Shown here: piece by piece, positions 46,223-57,516 of the stretch | How the letters are laid out: each line of letters begins with the position of its first letter | Numbering within the stretch: position 1 is the stretch's first letter | Source of the DNA: Costus lasius | Taxonomy: Eukaryota > Streptophyta > Magnoliopsida > Zingiberales > Costaceae | Length of the DNA stretch: 64,000 bases | Assembly (NCBI GenBank): GCA_027563935.2 | Contig: CM050446.2 | Location: 27,035,501 to 27,099,500, forward strand | Reading direction: 5' to 3' | The notes under the pieces: generated by a model | What the model saw: only the letters and a program-made list of their open reading frames with translations | What the model was told of the DNA's origin: nothing | The model's database searches: none | Made by a program: the position numbers and the translations under genes

Positions 46223-46990
46223 AGTATCGATCAAAGCAATCCAATATATGCAAATGTATTTCAAAAACCGAAAAGCTACAGTGATTTCAGAAATCCCCCA
46301 TGAAAACTCGGGTGAAAAATCGATCCAAAAAACACAATCCAAAAGCTCCAAATCGATGCTAGAAGTATGCAAATCTAGTGCCCATGCTGCGTCGCAAGTC
46401 TGAGCAAGGAAAACTCATGGATCTGTGCAGAAATCGGGCTCCAATCAGTCGAAAATTGAATTCTGGCGGGTCAGTGGACAGACGGCGATTCTCCATGAAA
46501 TCCGGCGGAAATCCAGTGGAAGATCGTCGAAAATCACTCGCTGGAAGTAGAGAAAGGTAGGTGGAAAGGTTTCATCGCCGCTCGTGGAAGGAATCGTCGA
46601 AAATCGGTGAATTATGAGCGTGAGCGTAAAACCCTAAGTCACCGGTTAAGTTTAAACCATAAGAACTTACGGTCTGTAAAGTCTTCATGGCTTCGGCCGT
46701 AATTCCTCTTCAATGTACAGTCCCAGCTATATTTAAAATCACGGTTGCGCGATATTCACAGGTTCGATCGTAAATCTCGCGTTTTAACCTTGGTCTCCTC
46801 CAAAAAAATCACAGAAAATTTCTAAAAAATTCCTGCACGCAAAACAACGAATCTATAGTGTTTTTCTTATAGACAAGTTCATCATATCATGCAGATAAAA
46901 TTGATTAAGAAAATTCAAAGCTAAATAACTAATCACGAAAAATTCAAAAACTTAATGAAAAAAATGCTGAAATTGACAAAATTCAGAGCC
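46223..46990 (-). other. non-coding region upstream of ORF2 in F
   Basis: Mirror of B 10791-11557, with the ACGGCC boxes at 46657-46775 (ACTTACGGTCTGTAAAG, TTCGGCCGTAATTCC, ATCACGGTTGCGCG). Confidence 0.65.
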
Positions 46991-47035
46991 TCTGGGTTGC
47001 CTCCCAGGTAGCGCTTATTTAAGGTCCTTAGCTTG
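46991..47035 (-). other. conserved post-pol block with hairpin (F)
   Basis: Element strand GTCAAGCTAAGGACC...CCTGGGAGGCAACCCAGA. Identical in the core to B. Confidence 0.8.
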
Positions 47036-47064
47036 ACCAAAATAATGTTCATTGTCCTCCCAGG

Positions 47065-47543
47065 TTAAGTCCGCAAGTGCACGGATTTATCGAAGTAATA
47101 AAAAGATTATCGTTCCCAACAAGGATCTGGCAGTCAAGTACCGATTATACGGTCGATCTATATTTAGATGAATCAAATTTGTGATTTTTGTTTTTGAAAA
47201 CTTCTAAGTACGATAAAAAGAAACAGACACAGTGTTTTGGGTAAAAATCAATTTGGATAAATTTAGGACTCAGGGTTTCACCACGTTGACAAATATGAAT
47301 TTAATAAAAATAAATCTTTGAATAGAAAATTATAGTTTTGAAAGGGATTTTTCTTAAGGTATAGATTACCTCCTCCCGAAGCGTAATCCGGTATCTAACT
47401 ACGCTAACTCCCTACTCTCGTGGCAGTTAACGTAATGAGACCCATTAAGTTCTATGAAAAACCATGTAAATCCTTCAGATGAATCCGAACTACTCCCGTG
47501 ATCGGATTCGTAGGTTTGAATAGAATAGTTCTGACGTTGCGAT
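47065..47543 (-). repeat. LTR end fragment of F
   Basis: Its end (element strand CCGTGCACTTGCGGACTTAA) and the ACTCTCGTGG box region resemble B's LTR. It is joined directly to the post-pol block at about 47058-47067, so primer site, gag and PR are deleted. CTCCCAGGT at the junction repeats CTCCCAGGT of the nearby hairpin, like templated filler. The other side is cut at 47543, where a TGATGACACC LTR start begins on the plus strand. Confidence 0.75.
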
Positions 47544-47686
47544 TGATGACACCAAAATATGTAGTATATTTTGTATCATTTTAGATACCTTTTCATGCTA
47601 AATTGAGGATCTTTTACTTATTTTTATGCTGAATCCATCAACTATTGCAAAGTCTACTTCTATTTTGGTTTTTCATGATTTTCAGG
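47544..47686 (+). repeat. inverted copy of the first 143 bp of a D-type LTR
   Basis: TGATGACACCAAAATATGTA... up to TTTTCAG. The same stretch occurs in reverse at 48237-48378 with few differences. Confidence 0.82.
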
Positions 47687-48378
47687 CGCTCTCTTTCTTC
47701 TTCTTACGGCATCCAGTTTAAAGCTCTGGATCGCACGCAATATTCTCCGCAAAAATCGGGCGTCGAAATTGACCTGGGAGTCGCGTTCAAAAATAGAAAT
47801 ATGGCAGTATAATAGTTCATGGCACTACCGTAAAATCGCTCAAGTGTTCTGTTCTGAAAGTGCTGGGAAATACGGCATCGTAATATGGTTCACGGCACTG
47901 CCGTAAAATCGGCTGAAATAGTTTACAGCAGTGCCGTAATTTCAGCAATGGTCTCTGTTCCGAAAGTGCTCCAAAATATGGCCGTGTAAAATCTTATGGT
48001 AGTGCCGTATTTTTCACACAATCTTCTGGTCTGAAGTTTTCCCAAATTACGGCAGGTGCTCCGATATTACGGTATCGTATGGAAATACGGTACCGTAATA
48101 TAGATTACGGCACTACCATATTTTGGTGAGTTGCTCCGTTTTGCATGAAATTTGTCATGTATCTTCTTCTTGATGATGAGAATTCTTCTATGTGTTAGAT
48201 TTTGCTCGAAAACACCCTAAAATGATGCCTTTTTTTCTGAAAATTATGAAAAACCAAAATAGAAGTAGACTTTGCAATATTTGATGGATTCAACATAAAA
48301 ACAAGTAAAATATCCTCAATTTAGCATGAAAAGGTATCTAAAATGATACAAAATATACTATATATTTTGGTATCATCA
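47687..48378 (-). repeat. 3' LTR of D (partial)
   Basis: Element strand TGATGATACCAAAATATATA from 48378, related to C's LTR (shared GGCAT...GTTTTCGAGCAA order). It holds a TACGG palindrome array (47800-48124) and is cut at 47687 by the inverted fragment. Confidence 0.8.
47800..48124 (-). repeat. TACGGCAGTGCCGTA-type palindrome array, D 3' LTR
   Basis: Boxes such as TACGGCACTGCCGTAA, TACGGTACCGTAATAT and ACGGCACTACCATA alternate with 30-40 base spacers. The same boxes recur in D before ORF2 (51496-52058). Confidence 0.82.
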
Positions 48379-48812
48379 AAATACATAAGGCTCAAACTTT
48401 GCTTGTCCTCAAGCAAAAATCAAAATTTTGATTAAAAGATAAAATCAAAATTTGAAATCAAAATTTTGATTAAAAGAATAACCTTTTCATGCTCAATAAA
48501 TTTCTAAAATACAACCTATCGATGAAAAATTCTATCAATTGATTTACAAAACTCTAAATAAACATATCATTCTTAGAACTCAATCCTCTAGATCTACAAC
48601 TCAATCAAATAAAACTTTGCAACCGTATAATAAATAGAATCTTCAATCTCAAGACTTCACCTAATTTCAGTTCAAATCCGTTATGCTTTTGTTTATAGGA
48701 AGCAGGTTTCCAAGATCTTTTTCCGCACATATATATATTTTTTCTTTTTCATGTATTTTGTCATTTTTGCATAGATGACATGTACCCGCATAGACACATA
48801 CTTTTTATTTTT

Positions 48813-48872
48813 GACTTCAACTCTTTTCTTCGGGACCACTGTCAATTTTACACAGTGCCAAGTAGAGGTGTC
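48813..48872 (-). other. conserved TTGGCACTG / TTGAAGTC element (D, copy 1)
   Basis: Element strand GACACCTCTACTTGGCACTG, TGTAAAATTGA loop, CAGTGGTCCC..., AGTTGAAGTC. CACTG pairs with CAGTG. Confidence 0.78.
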
Positions 48873-48907
48873 TTATTATCATTTTCTTTCATTATCTTTT
48901 TGTCATA

Positions 48908-48968
48908 GACTTCAACCCATGTCTTTAGGTACCACTATCAATTTTACATAGTGCCAAGTAGGGGAGTC
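48908..48968 (-). other. conserved TTGGCACTG / TTGAAGTC element (D, copy 2)
   Basis: Element strand GACTCCCCTACTTGGCACTA, TGTAAAATTGA, TAGTGGTACC...GGGTTGAAGTC. Here both arms changed together: CACTA with TAGTG. Confidence 0.78.
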
Positions 48969-49598
48969 TTATTATCATTTTTATGGATCTTGGATTCTCA
49001 TTTCCCAACAAAGAGCAAAATAGACTAAACATCTACTAGGTTGATCGATTGATCTCAATTCACAAATCATACTAATATACTCATTTTATTCAAAAGAGAA
49101 GTTTCACCTTTGGATTTTATTCCTCAAATAACATATCTATCCAAAATTTCATGCATCAACCAATGTCAAATTCCAAAATCAGGTATGTATTGAAGAAATA
49201 AATTTAACATAATAGGGTTTGTCTCTAATCATGAATTTAATTTCATTCATCAACAATCAATCAAGTATTCAACAATATAAATCAAGAGTATACTCGTCAT
49301 CATCAAAACATCATCTATCATATCATCAAAGAAAAATATCATCATCACATGGTACAACCATATTGAAAAGTAAAAGTCATCAGAATGTCAACATGTCTTA
49401 ATACAACCCCATCGAAGTAAAACAAAAATCAGTAGAATCATCATCATACAACCATATCGAAAAATAAAGATAAGCATGTAAGATAGCAGTAGCGATGGTC
49501 GCGGGGTGCAGAAGATCCATCCTTCCCTATATGAAATAGGAATAAGACAAGATAAACAAAATAGCAATAAGTGAGGGAAGATGATACTCACAAAGCAT

Positions 49599-50994
49599 CT
49601 ATTCATCATCATCTGATCGTGTGGCCTTAGAGTCCCTCGCAGCTATCTCCATGGGATCATAGTATGGCCTTCCTTCTTGATCACCTTGATATCCAAAGTC
49701 TCTGGGGTCTGTATAGCCAAAGCGGTCATAAAGGAAGTTCCCCATGTCTTCCATGTGATTGCATAATCTCTCCATGTCTTGGTGGATGTATTTTAGAATC
49801 TCATGCATCCTATCCTGGCGGCGCTCTTGGTTGTACATCTGTGTTGTGAGTGCCTGAAAACCTGGATCGTGGTGGCTGGGAAAGCTGCCCCTCGTCCTAT
49901 GTGAAGAAGTACCGGCGGGCTGAGAAGCATCATGAGGAGGTGACTCCATCCCATAAGGATCACTCCTTCCACCCCAGGTGGGTGGTGGTGGAGCTATGTC
50001 AAGTGGTGGAGAAAAAGCTGCCTCAGCTGCACTAGGGGATAACTTCCAGTTGGCCCTTTCTCTGACTGTGGTCTTCTCAATGTGAGGTAAAGGCAGAGTA
50101 AGGAGATTTGGTCCAAAGAACAAACAAAAAGTGTCTCCCTCTCTAATAATCATTTTCAGCACTATGCAAGACTCAATATCTAGTCTTGCATTTCCTCTTG
50201 CCAATTCAGTTCCATAGGGCTCTATCCCAAAATATCTAGCTATAGGAGTGATCAAACCACCTATCACCACAGATCCTCTGCTCGCTCTAGCAACCTTGTC
50301 CATGTGTTTTATCATGAAGAATGTCACATCAACAGCAAATCCATTGAGCATCCCCCAAAGAAAATAGAGCTCATGTTGACGGACCATGCCGTCACTGTCT
50401 CCTCTTCCAAACACAGTGTGTGCTAGAACCCTGTGGGCATACTTAATACAAGGGTTCTTGATCTAGCTAGCTCTAGCAGAAATAGCATAAAAATGACTCT
50501 CATCTGTAATTTGGTTCCAGAAAATGCCTTCCATGAATCCAAGAGGCATCTCAGTATACCCTCCTATGCTCAACTCAAAGATATCTCTGACTTCTTGCAA
50601 TGTAAGCTTCCTTTCCTCATTTGTCAATCTAAAAGTGATTTCCCCCTCTGCAGGTCCATTTGAAAAATTCTTTCAAGTCAATTATTAAGCTGCTCAAGAA
50701 CTCCAAAACCACTAGTAGATATGTGTGTGGAGTCATCTGGAAGAACTTTTTTGCCTTGATCCTATCAAACATCCATAGTACGTCCTCATAAAGCCCTAAG
50801 GCTTCCAATGTTCTTTGGTCATCATACTTTGTGTTGATGATTTTTCTTTCCAAAATTTTGTTATATCTGGTTTCCTGCATTTCATTTCTGAAGATGATCC
50901 CATGGGGGTTCTGTGGTTGAGATGATTCAGCAGGGGCTTTTCCTTTTCTCCTTGGGCAAATAGATTTTGTCCTTGGTGGCATATTTGTTAACAA
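49599..50994 (-). pseudogene. D ORF2 (ATHILA ORF-1-like protein)
   Basis: Starts near 50994 or 50982 (MPPRTKSICPRRKGKAP), a basic N-terminus like MAPRRTVRTRP of B and F. Conserved parts: YDDQRTLEALGLYEDVLWMF, MVRQHELYFLWGMLNGF, DKVARASRGSVVIGGLITPI, ARLDIESCIVLKMIIREGD and TTVRERANWKLSP. It ends at 49599 after an acidic DSKATRSDDDE tail. A frameshift lies between 50629 and 50414, and a stop near 50464. The tail has a charged, possibly coiled segment (YNQERRQDRMHEILKYI). The middle Ser/Pro region of B and F is much shorter here. Function unknown; its conservation across diverged elements suggests a real role. Confidence 0.78.
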
Positions 50995-51235
50995 GCTGCA
51001 AATTTCAATTCAATGCAAATACAGCAAATATATGATATTGTATCATACTCTCAACATCATCAAAAATGTTAATCAAGTTCATTGGAAACAAAAATCAACT
51101 TAGAACTCAGGCTCAAACTGAAGAAAACAGAGTAAACATCAATGAACAGTAACTTTGAGTAAGTTCAGCGTATTTTAGCTCAAATCGGTGACGAAAATCG
51201 GTTTAAATTCTTCCAAACAGCAAAGGATCGATAGC

Positions 51236-52148
51236 CTATCCTCTAACGAGTAAATGAAAACAAGAATCACTCAAAATGGTTGAGAAACGAGTGAAAACGA
51301 GTGAAAGGGGTGAAACTTGATAAAAACTCATCAAATCAGTAAAATCGGTGAAATGAGTACCTAATCGACGACGAAAGCTAAACGGGAAAGGTCGCTGGTG
51401 TCCCCAGGTGGTCAGAGATGATCGAAAATCCAAGAATGGTGCAAGAGCGAGTGAAAACGAGGGTAAAAACCCTAAAAATGGCTTATGAAACCCTAAATAC
51501 GGCACAGAGCTCGCATGCCAAAATCACAAATACGGCAGTCTAATATATTATGGCACTGCCGTAAAATCACGACTGCTCTTGGGTCGAAACTAGATCAAAA
51601 ATACGGTACCGTAATATAACTTACGGTACTGCCGTAAAATCTCGGGACTCCTCTATTTGAAAATGACTTAAAAATACGGTACCATGACGCATTTTAAAGT
51701 ACCGTCGTAAAAATCAAGCAGTGAGCAGTTTTCTCTTCTTTATTATTTATTTATTTATTTATTATTATTATTATTTTTAAGAAAAACTGAAAGTTAAAAA
51801 TACGGTACCGTAAACTAACTTACGACGGTGCCATAAAAACGAAGAGACTCTCTGGTTGATTTGTGCAACAAAATACGGTACCGTGTAAGTGTTTACGGTA
51901 GTGCCGTAATTTCTTCATAACTCTCTGGTGAAAAGTGGATCGAAAATACGTTACTGTAAAATACGTTACGGTGGTACCGTAATTTCGTCACAGCTTTCTG
52001 GTCGAAAGTAGACTGAAAATATGGTACCGTAATATACTTTACGGCAGTGCCGTATTTTGCCCTAAATCTCTATTTACCTAGAAAAATAAAAGAAAAATTA
52101 GTCCTAAGCATAAATTGAAACGAAATAAAACAAATAGAGGTTAGAAAG
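51236..52148 (-). other. non-coding region upstream of D ORF2, with palindrome array
   Basis: The array 51496-52058 carries at least six TACGGTACCGTAATAT / TTACGGCAGTGCCGTAAT pairs. Downstream, toward ORF2, is a leader-like stretch. An AT-rich simple repeat (TTTA/TTA units) lies at about 51741-51777. No ORF is supported. Confidence 0.72.
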
Positions 52149-52197
52149 CTTGGGTTGCCTCCCAAGAAGCACTAATTTTAATGGTCCTTAGCTTGAC
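52149..52197 (-). other. conserved post-pol block with hairpin (D)
   Basis: Element strand GTCAAGCTAAGGACC, ATTAAAATTAGTG, then CTTGGGAGGCAACCCAAG (52166-52149). The TAA is the pol stop. Confidence 0.83.
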
Positions 52198-55100
52198 CCT
52201 TTCACTCTTGAATCCGCTTGTATTTCATCAAGTAGATAATTCTCCTCTTCTTCAATCTGATTTCCGTGATAGTAATGTTTCAATCTCTGTCCATTAACCT
52301 TGAATACTCCTTTCTCTTCACTCCATATGTCGACGGCTCCGTATAGATAAGTCTTCTTCACCTGAAAAGGCCCAGACCATCGAGACTTAAGTTTACCTAG
52401 AAAAAGTCTCAATCTAGAATTAAACAAGAGAACAAAGTCACCTGGTTGAAATTCTTTTCTGAGTACGTGTTGATCATGCCATCTCTTGGTTCTCTCCTTG
52501 TAGATCTTTGCATTTTCATAAGCAGAGAGTCTAATTTCATCAAGTTCACTTAATTTCAATTTCCTCTTTTCACTTGCACTCTTCAAGTCAAAATTTAATG
52601 TTCTGATTGCCCAGAATGCTTTATGCTCGAGTTCTACGGGAAGGTGACATGATTTGCCATAAACTAATTGAAATGGTGACATACCTATTGGTGTTTTGAA
52701 AGCAGTCCGGTATGCCCAAAGTGCATCATCAAGCTTGAGCACTCAGTCCTTCCTTGTTCTTGACACTGTCTTTTACAATATCCCTTTAATTTCTCTGTTA
52801 GATATCTCCACTTTTCCACTTGATTGGGGATGGTAAGGTGTTGCAACTCTATGATTTACCCCATATATTCTAAGTAAAGCTAAAAATTTGTGTTCAATAA
52901 AGTGGGATCCTCCATCACTAATCACAACTCGTGGTATTCCAAAGCGTGGGAAGATAACTCTTTTAAACAGTTTCACCACAACCCTAGAATCATTAGTGGG
53001 AGAAGCAATGGCTTCTACCCACTTGGAAACATAATCTACCGCCCCGAGTATATAATTATTCCCTCCAGATGATGGAAAAGGTCCCATGAAATCAATACCC
53101 TAAACATAATCTACCGCCCCGAGTATTTCATCTGCACATCTTTTGAACACATAAGGCTCATCCCAAAAATAGTGTTTAACATCTGATAAAAATCTTTTCT
53201 TGCCTTGGTAACTCAAATCAATAGGAAATATATTAGCAACTAGATAATTTACAATATCTGCATACCAAGGAGCCTTAATTTGTTCAATTCTCATCAGTTG
53301 TTCCTTAGGAAAGGAATCATTAATATCACCTTTTATATCTTCTACAATCATCCTTGAAAGGTGGTCTGCAACTAAATTCTCAGTTCCTTTCTTATCTTTG
53401 ATTTCCAGGTCAAATTCTTGCAGAAGCAAAATCCATCTCAACAACCGTGGCTTACTGTCCTTCTTCTGCATCAAATATTTAACTGCAGCATGATCAGTAT
53501 ATACTACAACTTTTGAATTTATCAAGTAAGATCTGAATTTGTCAAATGCAAAAACTATAGCCAACAACTCCTTCTCAGTAGTGGTGTAAATCCTCTGTGT
53601 TTCATCTAAAGCTTTACTGGCATAAGAGATCACATAAAGCTTCTTTTCCTTTCTTTGCCCTAGAACTGCTCCCACTGCAAAATCACTAGCATCACACATA
53701 AGCTCGAAGGGTAACTCTCAGTCAGGTGGTTGCATGATCGGTGCTGATGTCAAGGCCTTCTTTAGTTCCTGAAAAGCAAATAGACATTTCTCATCAAAAT
53801 AGAATTTGGTATCTTTACAAAGTAAATCAGTCAGAGGTTTAGCAAGTTTAGAGAAGTCCCTGATGAACCTCCTGTAAAACCCTGCATGTCCCAAAAAGCT
53901 CCTGATCTCCTTGACAGTGGTGGCCGGTGCCAACTTCTCAATCACTTCTATCTTGGCCTTGTCTACTTCAATCTCTCTCTCTGAAACAAGATGACCCAAA
54001 ATTATCCCCTGTCTAACCATAAAGTGACACTTTTCCCAATTCAAGACAAGGTTAGTCTCTTCGCATCTCTATAAAACTCTAGAGAGTTAGCCAAGCAGTC
54101 ATCAAAAGAAAAACCGTAGACAGATAAATCATCCATAAAAACATCCATGAAGTCTTCAATAAATTCAGAAAAAAATGCCATCATGCACCTCTGAAAAGTA
54201 GCAGGTGCATTGCATAAACCAAAGGGCATTCTTCTATAAGCAAAAGTACCATATGGACATGTAAAAGTGGTCTTATCCTGATCATCAGGATGAATAGGAA
54301 TATGAAAAAAATCCAGAATACCCATCGAGAAAACAAAAGTAAGAGTGTTTAGCAAGTCTCTCAACCATTTGATCAATGAAAGGCATGGGAAAATGATCCT
54401 TCCTAGTAGCAGCATTTAATTTTCTATAATCAATACACATACGCCAACTAGTGACAGTTCTAACCGGTATCAATTCATTGTCCTTATTTTTCATTACAGT
54501 GACACCTCCCTTTTTTGGAACACAATGTACAGGGCTTACCCACTTACTATCTGAGATAGGGTAGATAATACCTGCATCTAGCAATTTTAGTACTTCTTTC
54601 TTCACCACTTCCTTCATAGATGGATTGAGCCTTCTCTGAAAATCTACATGCGGCTTGTGCTCATCCTCCATGTGAATCCTGTGCATACAAAAAGAAGGAT
54701 TAATCCCTTTCAACCTTTCAAGTCATCAATGGTGTACCCAATTACCTTTCTATGAACTCTTAGCTCCTTCAAGAGTAGATCAGTTTCCCTGGCATCTAAT
54801 TTAGCATTCACAATCACAGGGTAGGTGGAATTAGGACCAAGAAATTCATACCTAAGTTTATCAGGTAAAACTTTCAACTCAACTTTAGGAATTTTTTCAC
54901 TTTCATCATCCAAAGTAGCACAATCTAAAATATTATGTTTTTCATCATCAAAATCATTCTCAAAACCAGGATTATCAATTTTTTCACAAGAATTTTTCCA
55001 GCAATCAGAAAAAGAGTCAGAAAAAGAATTAGAAAAAGAAACATCAACAGAAGAATCATCAAACAAACAACTAACATCATAAATTGTGTCATCAATGGCA

Positions 55101-57364
55101 TGAATAGTGCAACAAGAACTAGCATATGCAGGTTTTTTCAATGAATTATTTAAATCAAACTCAATCTTATCGTTGCCAATTCTCAAAGTAAGTTTACCGT
55201 TCCTTACATCAATAAGGGCTCCAGCAGTGGCTAAGAACGGTCTACCCAAAATAATAGGAATCTTGGCATCCTCTTCCATTTCAAGTACCACAAAATCAGC
55301 AAGTATGAAGTACTTACCAACTTGTATAGGAACATCCTCTAGAATACCTACTGGATATTTTACTGATCGATCGGCGAGCTGCAAAGAAATTGTAGTTGGT
55401 TTAGGAGCTCCCATGTCCAGTTTCTTGCACACAAATAAAGGCATAAGACTTACACTAGCTCCTAGATCACATAAGGCTCGATCGAAAGCAACATTACCAA
55501 TTGAACAGGGTATCGAGAAACTACCTGGATCCTTTAACTTTGGTGGCAACTTATTTTGAATAAGAGCACTGCATTCTTCAGTTAGTGCCACAGTACTGTA
55601 GTCCTCAATTTTTCTTTTGTTAGATAAAATCTCTTTTAAAGACTTTGCATAAGTAGGCATTTGGGATAATGCATTAGTAAAAGGAATATTAATGTATAAC
55701 TTTTTCAACACTTCCAAAAATTTCCCAAACTGCTTATCTAGTTTAGCTTGGACAATCCTCTGGGGGAAAAGGATAGGTGTCCTATATGGCTATGGTGAAC
55801 GAGGTCTAGGTACCTCAACTTCACAAGGTAAGTCACTTCTCTGTGAAGACTCCTCCTTAGAAGGAGAAGAATCAGGAAGGGACTGCACTTGTGTGGGCTG
55901 TGGCTCCAAAACTGGTTCCTCACTAGGTATGACGTCAGGCTCAACCTCTTCATCATCTAATGGTCCCCTTGGATCTTCCAATTGTCTCCCACTCCTAGTT
56001 ATGATGGCGTTACAATGTTCCCTGGGGTTTGGTTCAGGTTTTGCAGGTAACTTCCCTTGGGGTCTATAAGGTGTATTAGCCTGTTGTGCTATCTGAGTTT
56101 CTAACATCTTATTATGAGCAACAACACCATCCAACCTAGAATTTATCTACTTAAGGGTTTCTGTAATCTCATCATTTTTGCTCATCTGCTTACCCATGAA
56201 TTTCTCAAACATCTCTTCTAAATTAGATTTTTGGGGTTGGCTCTGGTTTGACTGTCTCTGATTATACACTCTATTATCATTTTGCCCACTAGTTTGATTG
56301 TTACTTTTCCAAGACAGGTTAGGATGGTTCCGCCATCTAGGATTGTAGGTATTGGAGTAAGGGTCACTAGATCTACCTTGGTTGTAACCCCCCACTGCAT
56401 TAACTTGCTCACTCTCCTGGTCAACAATAACCTTGCACTCCTCAGCATAGTACCCATTGTTCCCACAAACTTCACAAACAGCAGAAGATACAACAGCGGT
56501 TTGCATTTGGAAAGAATCAAAATGGTTGCATAATGAATCTACCTTTTCTACAAGAGAACGCCAACCATCACCATCGTTCTTACCCTGAGAAGGCCGATAA
56601 AGCACTCCTCTCTCCGAAGCCCACTGGTTGTGATTTAGCGTCATCTCCTCAATCAAGGCATGGGCTGCATCAACAGTCTTGTTCATCAATGCTCCCCCTG
56701 CAGCAGCATCAACAGTTAAGCGTGTGTTGTAAAGCAAACCATTATAGAAAGTTTGAATTAAAACCCAGTCTTCCACTCCATGGTGGGGGCACTTCCGTTG
56801 AAGCTCATTGAAGTGTTCTCATGCTTCACTCATTGATTCATCATCTCTCTGAGCAAAGCCTGTGATTTGGTTCCTCAACTGGATCATCTTACTGGGAGGA
56901 AAATACTTCTGCAAGAAGGCGTTTGACAACCGCTCCCAACTAGTGAATGTCCCAGTTAGATGTGCATGAAGCCAAGCTTTTGCTCTGTCCCTGAGAGAAA
57001 AAGAAAACAGTCTTAGTTTAAGGGCATCGTCAGATACACCATTAATCTTTATGGTGTCACAAAATTCAAGGAAAAGGGATAAGTGTTGGTTTGGATCTTC
57101 CAAAGGAGATCCTCCAAACTGATTCTGTTGGATCATCGATAAGAATGCTGGTTTGATCTCAAAGTTGTTTGCATCTATAGCAGGCCTAGTGATGCTGGAA
57201 CAAATTCCCTGTGTATTTGGGGCTGCATAGTCTCTAAGCGCCCTCCTCTCTGCCATGATGGATTCTTCCTCTCTTACTTCTACAAATCTTAACTTCTTGC
57301 GCAATCTAAGTGTTTTATTAATTTTAGGATCAAAAGGAACTAATGGTCCTGACCTAAGATTTCT
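52188..57364 (-). pseudogene. Athila-like Gag-PR-RT-RH-INT polyprotein, decayed
   Basis: Homology starts at RNLRSGPLVPFDP (57364); C's ATG is replaced here by TAG, so the gag start is lost. Gag has LRDYAAPNTQG and CPHHGVEDW; the knuckle CEVCGNNGYYAEEC has Tyr for the His. PR has CDLGASVSLMP. RT has MCIDYRKLNAATRKDHF, FGLCNAPATFQRCM and FMDDL. RNase H has [14 protein letters not shown] and [13 protein letters not shown] has [20 protein letters not shown] and [14 protein letters not shown] (DDE residues present), and a C-terminal [10 protein letters not shown] / [12 protein letters not shown] region. Stops occur for example at 56819, 56144, 55787, 53718, 53100 and 52770; frameshifts near 54.7, 54.35 and 54.05 kb. 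The integrase HHCC zinc domain is missing near 53102-53126. Confidence 0.9.
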
Positions 57365-57493
57365 GAACTAATGGTCAGAAAAGTTCAGAAATTGTATAGC
57401 TTAAAAGAAAATCAGAATTTATCACAGAAAGTAGTAAAAACAAAACTTAGTCTAGAGATACTAACAATTATATCAATATCAACAAAACCGAAG

Positions 57494-57511
57494 TCCCCGG
57501 CAACGGCGCCA
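57494..57511 (-). other. primer binding site of D (tRNA-Asp)
   Basis: Element strand TGGCGCCGTTGCCGGGGA, five bases after the LTR end. Confidence 0.9.
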
Positions 57512-57516
57512 AAACT

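Larger units (their letters stand above)
33766..47543 (-). mobile_element. Element F: inverted B-like fragment, split by Copia-2
   Basis: F's own DNA is 33766-36267 and 45789-47543. Reading leftward: an LTR end fragment (47543-47065), the post-pol block, the pre-ORF2 region, ORF2 and part of the 3' non-coding region. Gag-PR is missing. F stops near 33766 at a point matching B's base 31560, so it lacks the conserved 3' hairpin and 3' LTR. F is closely similar to B in ORF2 and forms a large inverted repeat with it. Confidence 0.82.
48379..49598 (-). other. 3' non-coding region of D
   Basis: AT-rich with no supported gene. It contains TTGAGGACAAGCAAAG (about 48396-48415) next to the LTR and two copies of the conserved hairpin element, 48813-48872 and 48908-48968. 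Confidence 0.72.

Noticed and set aside
51741..51777. TTTA/TTA simple repeat
   Set aside because: Ordinary AT microsatellite, noted inside the D pre-ORF2 region only.
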